64,000 nt of DNA from Polytrichum commune (taxonomy: Eukaryota; Streptophyta; Polytrichopsida; Polytrichales; Polytrichaceae). The notes below the pieces were generated by a model. It worked only from the letters and a program-made list of their open reading frames with translations, was not told the DNA's origin and ran no database searches. The stretch covers positions 28,832,001-28,896,000 of the forward strand of contig OX485804.1 in assembly GCA_950295325.1 (NCBI GenBank), given 5' to 3'. The position numbers were made by a program, and so were the translations under genes. Each line of letters begins with the position of its first letter. The first letter of the stretch is position 1. This document shows, in pieces, positions 12,351 to 25,616 of this stretch.

Positions 12351-14770
12351 GGAATTGACATATGAAACACAAGATGCATTCATCTGCATTGACTCTTGAG
12401 TATTACACACCCATGTGGATCTTGCAATCTTAAGAGTTTGCCTCTATATAGACTTCTCAAGGTGTGAGTTTACCTCCCAATCTACACGGACCTATTGGGA
12501 TTCATAAAAAAGTTCTTCTATGAACCTCTTTTTCTTTTCCTTCTCTGAGATGCCATCCTCCAGTCAGTCTCTTTCTGGTAGTGTCTGTTTGACTATGTAC
12601 TTGGGGACCCTTGACACTCCAGATACAGTGCAATGATGACACTGATCACCCTTGCAATGTTTGTGACAGAATAACAGATTGTGCATTCTCGCTTGCAATC
12701 TGGACAGGACTGTGGTACCTTTTTGTTGAAATCTGCTGGTTTGTCAGCCTCTGGAATTCTTGAATTATCTGCATGAGCTGCAAATATTCTGCCTGCCAAG
12801 TCCTGTACATCACTCTTTGCTTGCATAGTGTTTGTGTCATTCTAGCCATACCGGAACTTCTGTGCCTGGACAATTCTGTTCCCTTGCGAGTCAGCACAGA
12901 CATCCCACACATACTAGCCCGTCAGAATCGAAACAAGAATAGAAGAATTTGGGTCATGGTACGGGCTGTTTTCTGCAATACGAAGCCAATAATTGAATGA
13001 ACTATGCTTTACTAATGTAAGGAGGGTTGACTTGAAAATCAAGAGCTTAGGTGACATGTCATGACACATCAATCTAAATATGGCCTTAATGTTGATTTGA
13101 CCCTATATTGCAGATTCTTCCACCCTGAAGAAATTCACGTGGAAGGAGGGTCCCAGGGCGGCCAGAGATGCTGGCATGTGTGGGTGATGCAAGATGACCT
13201 CATGCGAAGATCGGCAAGGACTTCTGACGATGACCTTGACCGTGACACAGGCACATGCCCACCAAAGCCAACATAGTTGTTGAGGATTTGCTGGTGGGGT
13301 CAGACTTCAAGTATCCACTGTCCTGGCAAAAATGGGTAAACAGCATGGAGGGCATGAATGAATATTGGTTATGATGCTGCTGCTGTTTTTCTTTTTCTTT
13401 CCTGGAAATTCCTGCTTCTCTTGGTAAATTTTCTAGTTTGAGAGCACTTTCCTGTTATGAATCCTCCCTCTAAACAATGGCAACTCTATATATGGATTGG
13501 TTGGTGACCTTCGAGATGGTTAGGCCATAGTTTTGTGTTGTTGCTTTGCAATCAAAGCATGTTTTGTATCGTGGGGATAGGTGTACACCAGAACATGAAA
13601 GTACTGCACTCAGGTATCAATGGAGTAGGTGGCCTGCTTTGACAATTCAATGAATACAAAATAATATGCTGTTAAGGAGCTCCACATGGTTAACTGACTC
13701 ATATTACAAGTTTTTCATGTAACGTTTTAAGGGCCAGTGGAGAACCACAATTCGCGGGATTCAAGGCCACACTAATTAAGAGAGAGAGAATTAGCAATTT
13801 TCTAGATACCTTTTGGTTATTTATCTATTTAAATGCTCCAAATCCACATCACTGACCTAGTGGTCAAGCATGTGGCGGGTGTACGGAAGTGACTCCATGC
13901 ACAAGCAGGAGAATCTCAACATCCAGTCGCATATAGTGCGCACCTTTCAAAAGGCTTTCTTTTTTATATATTCACAATTGATATCCAACCCTGCACCTTT
14001 ACTCAAAGCCACCAGGTTGGTTCCAGGCAGGCCCTCTGAAGCAGAGACCTACTCCAGTACGAAACAGCTCTCAAGATTCGTCATGCAGACAGTTACACAT
14101 GCAGCTACCACAGTGTGATATATTGTGTACCTATGTGCTTTCACCCACAACAGTTCGTTCAAAATGCATTAAGTAATTCCTTTTATTGGCAGTCTGCGTG
14201 ACGGTCATACATAGATGGGGGTATAGTTGCAATCCAGATACTTAACTGATATATCTATATACCTACATATAACCCCTCCCCCACGCCAAACAGATTCAGC
14301 AACAATAGGGGGAAATCCATGGGACCCACACTATTAGGAAATTTGAAGGATTCCTTGGCCACATGGCTCAAATGCTTCCTTGTGATTGCACTACGTTGTG
14401 CAAACGAGAAGTTGTCCTCTTCAAGAAGGTTGGTGCTCTCTTATGCGGGTGTCTGCACACAACCGCCTTCCATTTCTTCTGCAGCTAAGTTGTGCGGTGA
14501 CCTACTAATACACCGCTCGCAAACGGCGAATGTCGGATGTTTTGGAGCGTCTAGGACCTTCCCGCAAGTTGGGGAGCCACCTTTTTGATGCTCGAAGTCC
14601 GATCGGGTGGTCTACACAGTCGTCAATCTTTGAGATGTTCAACGACTCTCACAACACAATGAAATGAAATAGCACCGTTATCTTCCTTGTCACAAATCCC
14701 GGCTTGCGATTGGTGATAACTTTGTTGGTTTCCCGTCCTCGTGTAAGTCATGTCTTTCTGTTGAAACAAT
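12351..14770. other. Intergenic; no supported gene
   Basis: Short frames at 12593-13276 show no family motifs. The sequence around 13080-13280 has moderate GC and could be relic transcript or distal UTR, but I cannot support a gene. Confidence 0.3.
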
Positions 14771-14776
14771 CTACTT

Positions 14777-14875
14777 GAACGTTGGACGTTTCAGAAACGT
14801 TGGACGTCTCTGATTTTGCACTCGGCACAATTGAGGCTACTTTTAAAAATGTCAAATGTCCTGAAATGTCCAACG
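14777..14875. repeat. Small repeat with inverted third copy
   Basis: 'aacgttggacgt' occurs twice in direct orientation at about 14777-14810. It recurs inverted as 'gtccaacgtt' near 14866-14875, next to 'ctgaaatgtcc'. It is a modest potential stem-loop with no other context. Confidence 0.45.
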
Positions 14876-15059
14876 TTCTGTGTGTGCGAGTGGTGTAAAG
14901 CCTATTTGGGAGTCAACTCCCCTCCTTGTTACATGTGGAGTCCACATGTTGGTTGATGGTGTCCACTTGCAAGTGGTGCTTCCTCCCTGTCATGAATCAC
15001 ATGTTTAAATGAACCGATGACCAATAGGGGATTGTTCGTTTCCCCGCTTCTAATGCCCC

Positions 15060-15910
15060 TTCTGAAAAAATCGACGTGGGATTTAACATCTCTTGGTTTC
15101 CAGGATTCCTCCGGCACTCGACACTGCCGATTCAAATTTCACAATTGCTCCAAAACTCATCCAATTTGCATCACCTGCCCAACGAATCCAAAGTTCGTGG
15201 GATGCAAAGTTTCTCACGGAATGGGGACGTGCTGGATGCAGTACTTGGAGCATTAACTGTTGCAAAGGAGATCAAACCCAGAACCGGAACAATATTTGTA
15301 ACTGAAATCCTATGAGACCATAGTTTGTTGAACAGGGATCAAACACAATTGCACCAGATGAATTAACCACTTTCTTGCTCTTCAATAATCAAATGCATCC
15401 TAGAAGATCAGCCCTTTTACAGTAATACCCATACACAAACGATTTCCATGAGACCAAAAGTTTGAGGAGTTACAGTCAATCGACGTGGGGTTTAACGCCT
15501 CTCTCAAGTTGCGAGATTAGAGCTCACAGTTGCCCAGAAATGCAGAGTTGGAACACGTCGTAACTCCAATCCTATGAAATAACAGCTTGTCAGAAGCATT
15601 AAGTGCACCAGATGAACAATTAATGCTTCTGACAAACTTTAAGCACTTTCTTGCTCTTCGAGAATCAAATGGAACCTAGGAGAGCAGTACCTTCTACATG
15701 AAACACATACATACATGAAAGTTACGAGGAAATCCACAATTTCCAAGATCATGGACATGGGTTCAACTCAACACGATCTCGCTGTTTCCAAGCTTTCTCT
15801 GGCATCTTTAGGAACCCCAGTTTGCCAAAAGCAATTGCACTAGATTAACTAAGCTTAAGCACTTTCTTGCTCTCCAAAGAATCAAATGGATTCCAGGGCC
15901 TATCTCTGTG
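15060..15910. repeat. Degenerate tandem repeat, 3 units of about 200-350 bp
   Basis: Three units end in closely similar blocks: 'gcaccagatgaa' or 'gcactagatt', then 'cactttcttgctct', then 'atcaaatg' and 'cctagga' or 'ccta.aaga', at 15352-15410, 15605-15690 and 15836-15900. They begin with 'cgacgtggg.ttta' or its variant at 15072, 15481 and about 15745. The minus strand hints at leucine-rich repeats (PEESW-like, with a one-base shift PESLGN-like), but every unit is frameshifted. Possibly a decayed LRR gene segment. Confidence 0.45.
15587..15635. repeat. Perfect 16-bp stem-loop
   Basis: 'ttgtcagaagcattaa' at 15587-15602 is exactly complementary to 15620-15635, with a 17-nt loop. It lies within the second unit of the degenerate tandem repeat and is absent from the other two units. 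Confidence 0.6.
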
Positions 15911-16404
15911 GGTTTGACCCCTAGCACCGTGCATTCACCATCTAATTCCGCGGAGAATCTATTTCCGTGTCTGTGGTCCCTATTGCATTCCCTATGTTCG
16001 CTGTAGGTCCTTTACGTTCACCTGCCTTATTCCCCTGGCTTAGTGCGTTCTCCTCTGGTTCCCAGAGTTCTCCAGTGCGTTCCCAAGTTCTCTATGTTCT
16101 CTACTTCATCTTCCTCCTTTTGCTTGGCTATGGTTATGGCAATGGTTGCTTGCTTGCTAATGCTCGGTGCTTTCTTGTGCACTTCTCCTTGTGATGGTTA
16201 CCTTCATCCTTGCTTGTCTTCAATTATGGCATTCCAGATTCCAAAACCAAGGGTTTATTTCTATAGATGCCATGACCTATTTTAGAATGATGAGATGGAG
16301 AAGGCCATTCATATAATCTCACTAATTAAAGTATTTTACATACTCAATGAGGAACAAAGAATAAATGATGAATACGTGGATAAGAAAATCACCTTCAACC
16401 ATTC

Positions 16405-16600
16405 TGACATATCTTACTCCACCTCAATGTACCGGGAGAACCGACCGCTAGTTACAGATGGACCGGTTGAGTTTGAGAAATAACTGGATGAAGTTCAAAA
16501 GTTTAGGAAAATTATCGATCATTTTAGAGGAATTTAGAAAATAAACCTCAAATTAATAAAGAACAACCGAAAGATATTTATTCATACGATGTTAAAAGCA
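16405..16600 (+). repeat. AACCGG-family dispersed repeat, copy 2
   Basis: Shares 'gggagaaccg.c', 'gttacagatg.accggttg', 'agtttgagaaataac', 'gaagttcaa', 'aaattatcgatcattttag' and 'gaggaattta' with copies 3 and 4. Non-coding. Confidence 0.65.
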
Positions 16601-16959
16601 CATGATTATAGGGTAAGAAATCACATTATAATAAAACAACTGCTATTATATCACAATGATCAACTCTGCATGTTCTACTCGATCCTACCGCACAATCCTA
16701 TCGAAGGATCCCCCGATAGAATTCATCATTTTGTAATTACGGACTTGGACTTTCGGGCTACTTTTACTTGAATATTAGTTCATCAGTTTGTAGGTAAGAA
16801 CTCAGGAAAGTCCCATGATTAGGTAGCTTCCATCGTCTCCTTCTGGATGTCCTCCAAAACATCATTGCCGTGAACCCTCATGTTAATGGTATTTTGGGTT
16901 ACCCCACCTTCCGAAGCTCTACAATGGGAGCTGGTTACTTGTCATTCAAAACACTCATG

Positions 16960-17125
16960 CCCTGATCAAACCAAACTTTCCATTCGGTTCCAACCATGAA
17001 ATTGCTGGAGAGTGGAGACTACGTTGAGAAACAAATGTTGACCCACCACTTTTCACACTACTTCAGCTGGAGATGTTGATGAACGGTGCCAAAACCGGCT
17101 GGTGTGATAACCCCTTGAGCTTCGA
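16960..17125 (+). repeat. 'catgccc-gatca' dispersed repeat unit
   Basis: Matches 43975-44130 and the tandem array at 44816-45800. Shared blocks are 'catgccc.gatca.accaaac', 'gtgaaattgc' or variant, 'ttggcccaccacttttcaca', 'cggagatg' and 'ggctggtgtgat'. It lies next to an AACCGG-family copy here as at 43.9 kb, so both parts probably belong to one composite element. Confidence 0.6.
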
Positions 17126-17129
17126 CTAT

Positions 17130-19390
17130 CAGCTTTAATCGCTCCTTTCGGATGCTCAATTGACGACATGAAATTTCCCACTTTGTCTCATCAACTCTGG
17201 AAAATATCAGTGTAAGGTAGTGCTGGATAGCCTCACACAACACGCCCAGGCTTTAATTTGTGGGAAATAGAGGAGTTTATGAGAGCGACTACGAATTTCT
17301 CACTGTCTGAAGTAAAAAAACAACAGCAACATTCATCGCGGTGACAAGTTCCTCTGGAGACAATAACCCAATTTGTCTCATCACTAAATAAATTACACCT
17401 GCCTTGTGGACTATACATTTTCCACTACAATGGGAACCTCCAGATTTACCATGGACTCCAAATCCAAGAAGTTTTAAGCCCATCTGTTGATACGACCAGT
17501 TTCTCATGAATATGCTCTTGCTACACACACAGAGTGCAATGGTCAGAAAAACAAACACCAACAGAATTGATGGAGTTTACTCAATAAATGTTCAGACTCC
17601 TGAACCTGTGCAGTATTGCAAGGATTGTATTGAACTAGGATTTATGTGTATTTGGATTTATGCATGAATTCCAAACAAGTCCAACCGCCAATATGATGTA
17701 TGCTAGATCATAATACTACACATATATGATGGTTGGCGAACATGGAATACAAAATATTCGAAGTTGTGGTTGTTGTGTTGTTGCTTTTGCTGTTGTCATT
17801 TGATGTTTTTGTCCCCGCAAGTGCAGATCGCTTATTATTTTTGGACAAGTGGTTTGTCTGAATATACTTGAATGTCAAATATTTCTGAAATAAGCTTAAG
17901 AGCAAGGCCAGTGTCTCCGAGATCTACACCTGGAAGTGGAAAGCGGCCTCCATGTGGGATGTAGATCATCCTGCCAGTTGTCTTGCATCCCACTCATTTG
18001 CTTTGCCTAACCATGTCACCCAACAACCAAAACTTCGATGTACTTAGTGCAAATATTTCATTACATAAATGGCGGATGCAACCCACCCCAAACTATTAGT
18101 GGCTGAACCAAAAGTAAGTTGGATGACAACATTTGTAAACAAATTCATAAAAAATGTCATTAAAAAGGTTTATTCATTGTCGTGCTACTTCTTTTAATTG
18201 CAACTTTAAAATGGACACCTCATTTGTTCTCCTATAACTGAATTACAAATGGACATGTTCTTATAAAAAATTTGGACTATCTTCACTTCGATAATAAATA
18301 TGATATTCATATGAGCTCTGAAAACCATCAGGAAAGCAGCTATGGCCTCGATTTACATTTGCCAAGCATTTCGTACTAAACGAGTGTTTCATATCGTAGG
18401 AGTACATTGAATAACATAAACTATGATCTAAGTGATCTTGGAGAAAAATCAGTGCATTCTAGAGATCATATCTTCTTTGCATGGTAGATCAAATAAGTAG
18501 TGTTTTGGTCATGAATTGAAATTTGAAAACTTACCAAGTCATAATGAGTTCTCATAGTATCATCACTATAAACTCATGATACAAGATCAAATGAGTCTGC
18601 ATCAACGAAGTTCTTATGGGAAGACAATTCAAATGTGTGGTTCTACCGAGGCCATTATGGAGATCTTTTGGTCCACCTTGGGAAAAGGATCAGCAAAAGA
18701 AAAATAGTGGCAATAAGTACTCTTGCCGCATTAGTTATAGTTCACCCTGCATTTGAGAGGGATATGCCAGAGAGCCTCCTGCAAACTTTGCTCCATTACA
18801 TCCGAAACTAATGTGAGAAACCAAACAGGATCAAGAAATTAAGTAGCAAACAGAGTGTGCTGAGAAATGAAGTCTTTACTCATTGTGATAGATAGATGAA
18901 TATCTAGAGTTGTATGCATAAGTGAGACATCCTTTGAGTGATGATGTCTAGGAATACTCTAAGCTTAGTCGAAATCATGAATGGAGTAGTCTTGTTCAAG
19001 ACTATCGTTCCTAAGGTAGAATGTGCTTGCTAAAGGGTGATTCATGTTCCGAAATGATCAATTGCGCAACAAATCGTGCAATGCACTAGGTACTACAATT
19101 CGAGAGCGAACAATCATGTCAAGTAACTAACACCACTGCTTAGGAGTAAAGGTCCTTGAAAGAAAAGGAAAGTGAAAACCGTATAGTCCACGATCAACTA
19201 CCTAGGTACGATAGAAGGAACAATCCCCTTCTCCACATTTTTCCACAACATTGAAAGTGATTGATTTCAATGTGCACACTAGCCTACATGGTAATATGTG
19301 ATGTGTTGACTTGACTTTGACTTGTCATCCAAGTTAATCATGTTTATTAATTTTAAGAACTAAATTAATGCAGAGATGAGTGTGGCACTC
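17130..19390. other. Intergenic; no supported gene
   Basis: Only short frames without motifs. 18270-18345 repeats the sequence at 140-204. Nothing else was recognised. Confidence 0.3.
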
Positions 19391-19392
19391 TC

Positions 19393-19700
19393 CTACATCT
19401 GCATTTGCATTGCTGATGTAAATATGTAGATGTAGATGCAGGTTGAGTGGCCTTGCCGTGAACCCCAATTCTGTATTTCTGTGGGTTTCAACATGGTCAC
19501 TTTATAGAAGGTATCAAATACTTCAACCTCAACATGATGAGATACCGCATCAATGTTCACTCCTGAAACACTGACTTCCCAAATGTAGTGCTGACCAGCA
19601 TCAAGCCTCCAGAGTCGTGCACTGTCAAGTCCAGAAATTGCAGTCAAGGCATTGTCGCTCTACACTAGCAGGTCATTGATCTTGTCGTTGTTCTCATTGC
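19393..19700 (-). other. Unrecognised open frame, possible gene relic
   Basis: A minus-strand frame of about 84-100 codons has balanced, protein-like composition (the run SGLDSARLWRLDAGQHY is an example). It is not low-complexity, but I recognise no family and see no flanking exons with splice sites. It could be a fragment of an old gene or chance. Confidence 0.2.
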
Positions 19701-19934
19701 CCTAGAATAAGCCGTGACACAGGGTGAGGAGAAAAACGAAACATTACTTTTCTCTTGAATCGATTCACCAATGCCAATCGATGTGACTCTGAGACCCTGT
19801 AACCGTGAAGAGCCTGCAGCACTAGGAATGAGCCGCTTCGGAAAGATGTACTTTAAATCAATGCACTACAGGATTACAAACGTCCTCTGGAGGAATTACA
19901 AAAATACGTGAGATTCAACAATTTTGGCAACTTA

Positions 19935-20130
19935 TACTCAATGATCGGGGAGAACCGGCAGTTAGTTACAGATGAACCGGTTGAGTTTGAGAAATATCCG
20001 GTTGAAGTCCAAGACTGCAGGAAAATTACCGATCATTGTAGAGGAATTTATAGAATATACCCCAAATTTAATAAAGGAAAACTGGAGTATGTCAACATGT
20101 AACCGGTTGGACTTGCAAACACTAGGATCT
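19935..20130 (+). repeat. AACCGG-family dispersed repeat, copy 3
   Basis: The most complete plus-strand copy: 'gatcggggagaaccggca', 'gatgaaccggttgagtttg', 'aaccggttggacttgcaaac' and 'actaggatctcaac'. Its tail at 20110-20160 matches copy 4. Confidence 0.7.
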
Positions 20131-22440
20131 CAACTGATTATGCCCATAAATCTCCCTGATCACGGATCCTACTTTTCCATGAATGTCGTCACGGGACCCA
20201 AAGAACAACCTTCTCGAGAAACACAGCTCGATCTTCTTGGTGCCCATCAGTACCTATGATTCGGTCACCGGTTCTGGAATGAGCTTTCAAATTTCTTCCA
20301 TATCTAGCTAGGGACTTTAAAACCCGTGCCAACATGGTAGCATTGTAGGACGAATACAAAGATCTTTCTCCTCCCATCCCCATTGTGTGCATGTCTGCCA
20401 TGGACAGACTGGAAAACCCTTCAGGGGACCCTATGTAGATATATATCATCTTAATTTTTCACAATGTCAGTACAAGATCTTGTGTCGGCGAAAGTCCCAA
20501 CATGTATGTGGGCAGGCCCAAGCACCCTTTTAAATTATCAGATTCCTCCGACGTCGCCATCATAGTGGCAACGTGCATTTCAAAACAAATGGAACACGTT
20601 TAAATAATGATTTGAAATGTTTCGAAACAAACAAATTTCATGGGAAAAAAAGCTAGATTGTATTATAAGTTCTAGGATTACAATCCATCACTTTGTACAA
20701 AGTCCTAACAAGGTTAAAGCGTGGTTTCTTGTGAGAATAAGCATGAGGGTCTTCGTAAAGTAGAGGTTTCTTGAAATTGAGATTTATTTGTTGAAGCTGA
20801 AATGGTCAAAACTTCACTCAAATTCTTAGATTCCCGTTTCCGTGGCACATGTTGAGATGGCTGAGCTCTTTCTTCTTACAAGAAAAAATAATGATCTTCA
20901 ATTTCCAACCGAGAAGGCAAAGAAGGAACTTTGGTAATGTCAATATCATCAGGATTTAATTCTTGAATGGCTTCATCAGTTCCCATGCTCTCCAATAATT
21001 TTAAGTTTGTTTGAATGAAAACCAACTTTTTCATTTGAGAGAAGGACAACTTGTTGCATTTTTTCATTTGTTCCAAGTTGAAGGTCGTCCAACTCTGCGC
21101 ATGCACAACCACAATGAAACCCGAAACCCTAAACCTAGACTTTGGTTTCGAAACACCATTTGAAACGAACACCTCCGTTCGTTTCGAAATGGATAGAAAC
21201 ATGTTTCATTGCAACTATGGTCGCCCCCACTTCTAGAGCAATCCTTCAAGCATGTGCATGTTAATCTCCTGTAACTCTACTGCAATGAAGCTTAGGTTAA
21301 GCTCTTTTTTTGGTTTGTCACCTCACTCATGCTTGACAACCAAAACAAAGATACAGACCCACACTCTAGAGCCTTGCAAACTACATTGAATATCCCAATT
21401 AGTGAGGGAAAGGCTAATAGTGAGTGTGAGAAATTAGTGCAGGTGACACGAAATTTCTTTACGCTATGAAATTGGTGCCACCAAAAGATCTAGGAAGCAT
21501 TATTCATCTCTCATCATTATTCATTGAAAAAAAATTCATAGTAGCATTATTCACTAAAAGTATTGGTACTATTCATCTTGGCACTATTCATTCACAAGCA
21601 TGTGTTTACATACATATATTTTTCAATCTCTCTACATGCACTTTCAAACACACACTAATTTTCTTGAAATGTTTGGTAAATGAACATGTATTTATAAATT
21701 TAATACCACGTAATAAAACTTGCAGCCCTCCCTAATTTTGAGACTTGGCAAAATAGTGTGTGTTCCGGGAAATAATACCACAAGCACTGATCCGGATGAT
21801 CAGTGTAACTAGTTGCACATTATAAGAGGCGTTGATAGCTTGTAATTGCTCCATGTGATTGCTCCAATCCAGTGAGATCTGGTATCTCTGATGCCCAACC
21901 CAGCAATTGTCGACTTACATAGACACTGAAGGCCCAGTAAGGGCCACTTCACACACGAGACTGACAGCCCGTGACCATTACACTTCAAGCACTCTCACTG
22001 GTGGAAAAGGCGGAGCCGGTCCAAGTTCGCTTCCCGGTACGCTTGAGGGACCAACAAAGTATGTGAATGCAAGATGGATGTAAAGTCTACATAAATTCTT
22101 GCATGGTATTGAATGGATCATGTTTCATGGTCCCTTGGACTATTTTCAAAAACCACTTCTTGGAGGTAGGCCTAACACAAAACTGGGAGACCATGGCCCT
22201 CCGAACACTCACAACCGCTAATTTATTTTATTTTATCATGCGTGAGGACCCGCACGGGGACCCGCATTAATAAAAATTCATTGAAATCACATTTGGTTGA
22301 AGGCCTAGTCACATATGACTTCACACTACACTTGAGGATCTCCGTGACCACACTACATGATTTTGGAGGTGTCTTGGGACGGCCTTTGCAGACTTTCTTT
22401 TGAGCTCAGACTCATAATTTCATGGTCACATCTCTTGGCT
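20131..22440. other. Intergenic; no supported gene
   Basis: Short frames only. The 20880-21250 region has alternative frames on both strands without family motifs. Confidence 0.3.
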
Positions 22441-22449
22441 CATGTGCAA

Positions 22450-23060
22450 TGATCGGGGACAACTAGCAGTTTGTTACATATGAACCGGATGAGGCACCAC
22501 GGGCCTTGGCTTGGTGGTTAGGGCTCATGGCCCCCAATGAGGAGGTTGTGGGTTCTATTCCCCATGCCGGTGTGGTGCTCACCACCTTAGTCCACCCAAC
22601 TATGGTGGGGGGTCCTTGGACCTTGTTGTATGGGTACCTCAAAGCCCTTTGGGGGGATACCATGTCCGGTATCTTCAAGGCACTAGTGGCTAGCTAGGAA
22701 CTAGTATAGTGTGTCACTATAGTGTCCATCCTCGAAAGGGGAGAGTAGTATTGTCCCAATGTCCCCTTGTCCAGTGGGCATCGGGTCATTGGCATTACGA
22801 ACGGACACTTTATTCACGCCGGTCCCTTGCTAAAAAGGGACCGGAGTTTCTCTTTCTTTCTCTTTTTTTTTTTTTTTTTTTTTTTTGGAACCGGATGAGT
22901 TTGAGAAATAACCGGTTGAAGTTCAAGACTTCAGGAGAATTACCGATCACTTTAGAGGAATTTATGGAATATACCTCAAATTAATATAGAAAAAACAAAG
23001 GATGTCACATTGTAACCGGTTGGACTTGCAAACACTAAGGATCTCAACCGAGTTTGCCCA
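22450..23060 (+). repeat. AACCGG-family dispersed repeat, copy 4, split by a SINE
   Basis: The left part is 22450-22493 and the right part 22888-23060. Removing 22494-22887 plus one copy of the duplication restores a continuous repeat that aligns with copy 3 (19945-20130). Confidence 0.75.
22494..22887 (+). mobile_element. tRNA-derived SINE with poly(T) tail
   Basis: The head has an RNA polymerase III type A box at about 22509-22524 (GCTTGGTGGTTAGGGC) and a B box at 22551-22561 (GGTTCTATTCC) at tRNA-like spacing. The body is non-coding and the 3' end is a run of about 24 T. It is flanked by a perfect 12-bp target duplication, GAACCGGATGAG, at 22482-22493 and 22888-22899. The host sequence is the AACCGG-family repeat, which gives an independent empty-site check. 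Known biology: such SINEs are retroposed by LINE machinery. Confidence 0.85.
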
Positions 23061-23289
23061 AAAATCTCCCCGGACATTGCTCATGTGTGAAGTGACCCTA
23101 AGCTCTGAAACATCAAGGGCTAGCTCCTTAATTAATAAGCTTACGGATTTGAAACTAACCAAGCCATCCGATCCTGGAACTTCACCCGTGTCCAAAGAAG
23201 AACAATTCAGTCACTCTCTAATTTAAATTAAAGCTGCTGAAGACCAGTAAGATCGACAGCTTCGAAAGATGCAGATTACACTTCGAGAT

Positions 23290-24115
23290 TAGTGATTGTA
23301 AACCCACCGAGCGTCGTTGCGGTCTACAAACTTCGGCCAGATTCCAGCAGTGAAGTGTCCTGAGCGATCGATTGTGGGCTTTTCACCCTACTCTTAACCC
23401 AAATCCCTCCTAAGAATTCCAATTCCTGCACTCCGTCAAGGTCCAGAATCGAAAAGTACTTCTTGCAGGGATATACAATTCTTCAAATCCCACGTCCGAT
23501 GCAGAAACATCATGGAGCTTTAGTGTTACCAAGTTGGTGCACAGAGCGAGTATGTCCCGCGCTCAAACAAATCAGGAATGTAGTATGCACCCAACCCTTC
23601 CAGAACTTTGAGTGTTGCTGGTAATCTGATTGTCCCACCATTGGATGATTAATATCTTTAGTATCCCTCGTATCTATCGCGATGTCCACACTCCATTCTG
23701 AGAAAGGTCAGGCTTTCCAGCCCTTCCAAGCACTCGATTGAGTCGAATGTGGAAGGATCTTGGAAATCCACATCTAGTAAGCTTCTCAAGCGAATACGGC
23801 GTTTTGAATTCAAAACTCGACATAAAATCTGAAGACATGTTCTGTAGCTTCAAGACCACAACTTTTGTGCAATAACTCCATTCGATCCTCCCTCGACTTT
23901 GCATGCAGTGGGTTTCTTCATTTGAAACTTCGATCCGTTCTCCAAGTTCCGCTGTCGTTTCATGATCTCCTTCGAAGACTCTGAAATGCAAATTCGTGTC
24001 AAGCGCTCCCAACAACTTCTTGGCTCATCGATCCTCAAGCTCTGGAGTAAATGCGTCCTGCGCATACACTCACGGAGTGCTCTTCTCCACATGGAAGGGC
24101 ACTAATTTCCGTTGC
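23290..24115 (-). pseudogene. Leucine-rich-repeat gene relic (possibly NLR-type)
   Basis: On the minus strand, fragments in different frames read like plant LRRs: TNLVTLKLHD near 23530, LPATLKVLEGLGAYYIPD near 23600, SIECLEGLESLTFLRMECG near 23720, and VVVLKLQNMS and SLEKL around 23790-23870. The frames are interrupted by stops and shifts, so the gene is dead. The 'LPxTLxxLxxL' and 'LESLTxLxxxxC' spacing fits the LRR section of intracellular NLR receptors, but no NB-ARC motif is present nearby, so a receptor kinase or other LRR origin remains possible. Confidence 0.4.
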
Positions 24116-24794
24116 TTCCAATTTTCCGACCTCGCGATAGAGATCATCGATCCATGCGAGCTTCCCTAGAGCTCATGTCCGCATCCTCCAGCAACTGGCA
24201 CTATCCAACAGATGTTGCAACTGCTATTCCATCCCAAAACTATCACATAAGCATCTGTAAACAAAATACTGAAAAATTGGATTTTTGGGGTTCAAAACAA
24301 GTCGTCAAAAGGGAATCTTGCATACATAAATCTTTTCCAAAAAAATTGATTCTCCTTGAGTCCACAAATTTTCAGAATGCTGGCACCAAACGGAAATTTG
24401 AACTTTTTATTCAAAAATTACCAAAGATTTGATTTAAGGGCATCAACATAAATCTCAAAAGCTATCTCTTATACACGGTACGTTTTTTAACAAGAAAGAA
24501 ATTATCTCCCCCTTAATAGTAACCATTAAACATACAATGGTTTTGACTGTCAACTTGCATGTTTTGAATGTGAGGGTTTCCCCCTTGTCCTCATATGATG
24601 ATGACTCTTCAACCCAGGAGCATTCAAACCAAGTAATAAAAAATTTATTGGGGTCCAAATTATGCCCAAAAAGAGTCTCTCCAATGCGAGACACTCTTTC
24701 AGGCATACTTCTGGACCCCTTCATGTTGTTTTATGAAGCTCAAACCCTAAACTTCCAAATCATGAAGCCAAGACACAAGATTCCAGACACATAC

Positions 24795-24796
24795 AC

Positions 24797-24829
<33 letters not shown>

Positions 24830-24848
24830 AATATATATATATATATAT
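24795..24848. repeat. (CG)n(CA)n(AT)n compound microsatellite
   Basis: Consecutive GC, CA and AT dinucleotide runs. Confidence 0.9.
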
Positions 24849-25615
24849 GAACTCTCACATGGAAACTCACTTGAGTATTAGAAATGATAAGATCTTCAAC
24901 GCCTCCCACCATAATTGTTGGGTGCCCCATATCTTCTAAGCTTCCATGGCCTCGATCACTATTAAATGTCTTCCTCCCAACAACCTTCCCTCGACTTGCA
25001 CGCTTGGTCGTTTGCGCCATCTTTGAGACAATGGTTGGGTGGTTGGGTGAATATATCTTTTATACACACTACCCCCAATGGAACGGTGATCCTACTCATC
25101 GTCGCACATGAGCACACATGTCTTTTCCACTAGCATGTGAGTTTGGATGAGGTGACACAAAAATACATCAAACCATCCCTGCAATTTTAGCACAAGCAAA
25201 TGTGCAAAGATTACAAGGATGCGTAGACAATGAGCAATGCGGAAACTAAGTACTATGTGATTTGTTTGTGATAGTTGTCATCAAGAGTTGCCACAAAATA
25301 AGGCTTCCTTAGTCTTTCAAAGTGGTTAGAGGTGTGGCACGTCCGTTACAAGCAACGAGGTGGTCATATGCTATTTGTAAATGCATATCAAACTGCATTC
25401 AAACTTTTGAATCTTTACATTGTTATAAATATGTGTCTTGATTTTCTTAACCCAATACTTATGTCTTATCCACATGATATGACAATAGAAGAACGTGCAG
25501 AAATACCAACATGTAACCTTGCATAGATCAGACACAAGAAATGGCTCCAACAATTCGACAACAACATGATTTGCTTATACGAAGCCACAGTGGACAACAA
25601 TGTCTTCATCTAAAT
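24849..25615. other. Intergenic; no supported gene
   Basis: Short frames only, none with recognisable motifs. Confidence 0.3.
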
Positions 25616-25616
25616 T

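Noticed and set aside
13061-13276. 71-codon frame downstream of the TGA gene
   Set aside because: No recognisable family and no clean splice connection to the TGA coding exons, which already end in the family's conserved C-terminus.
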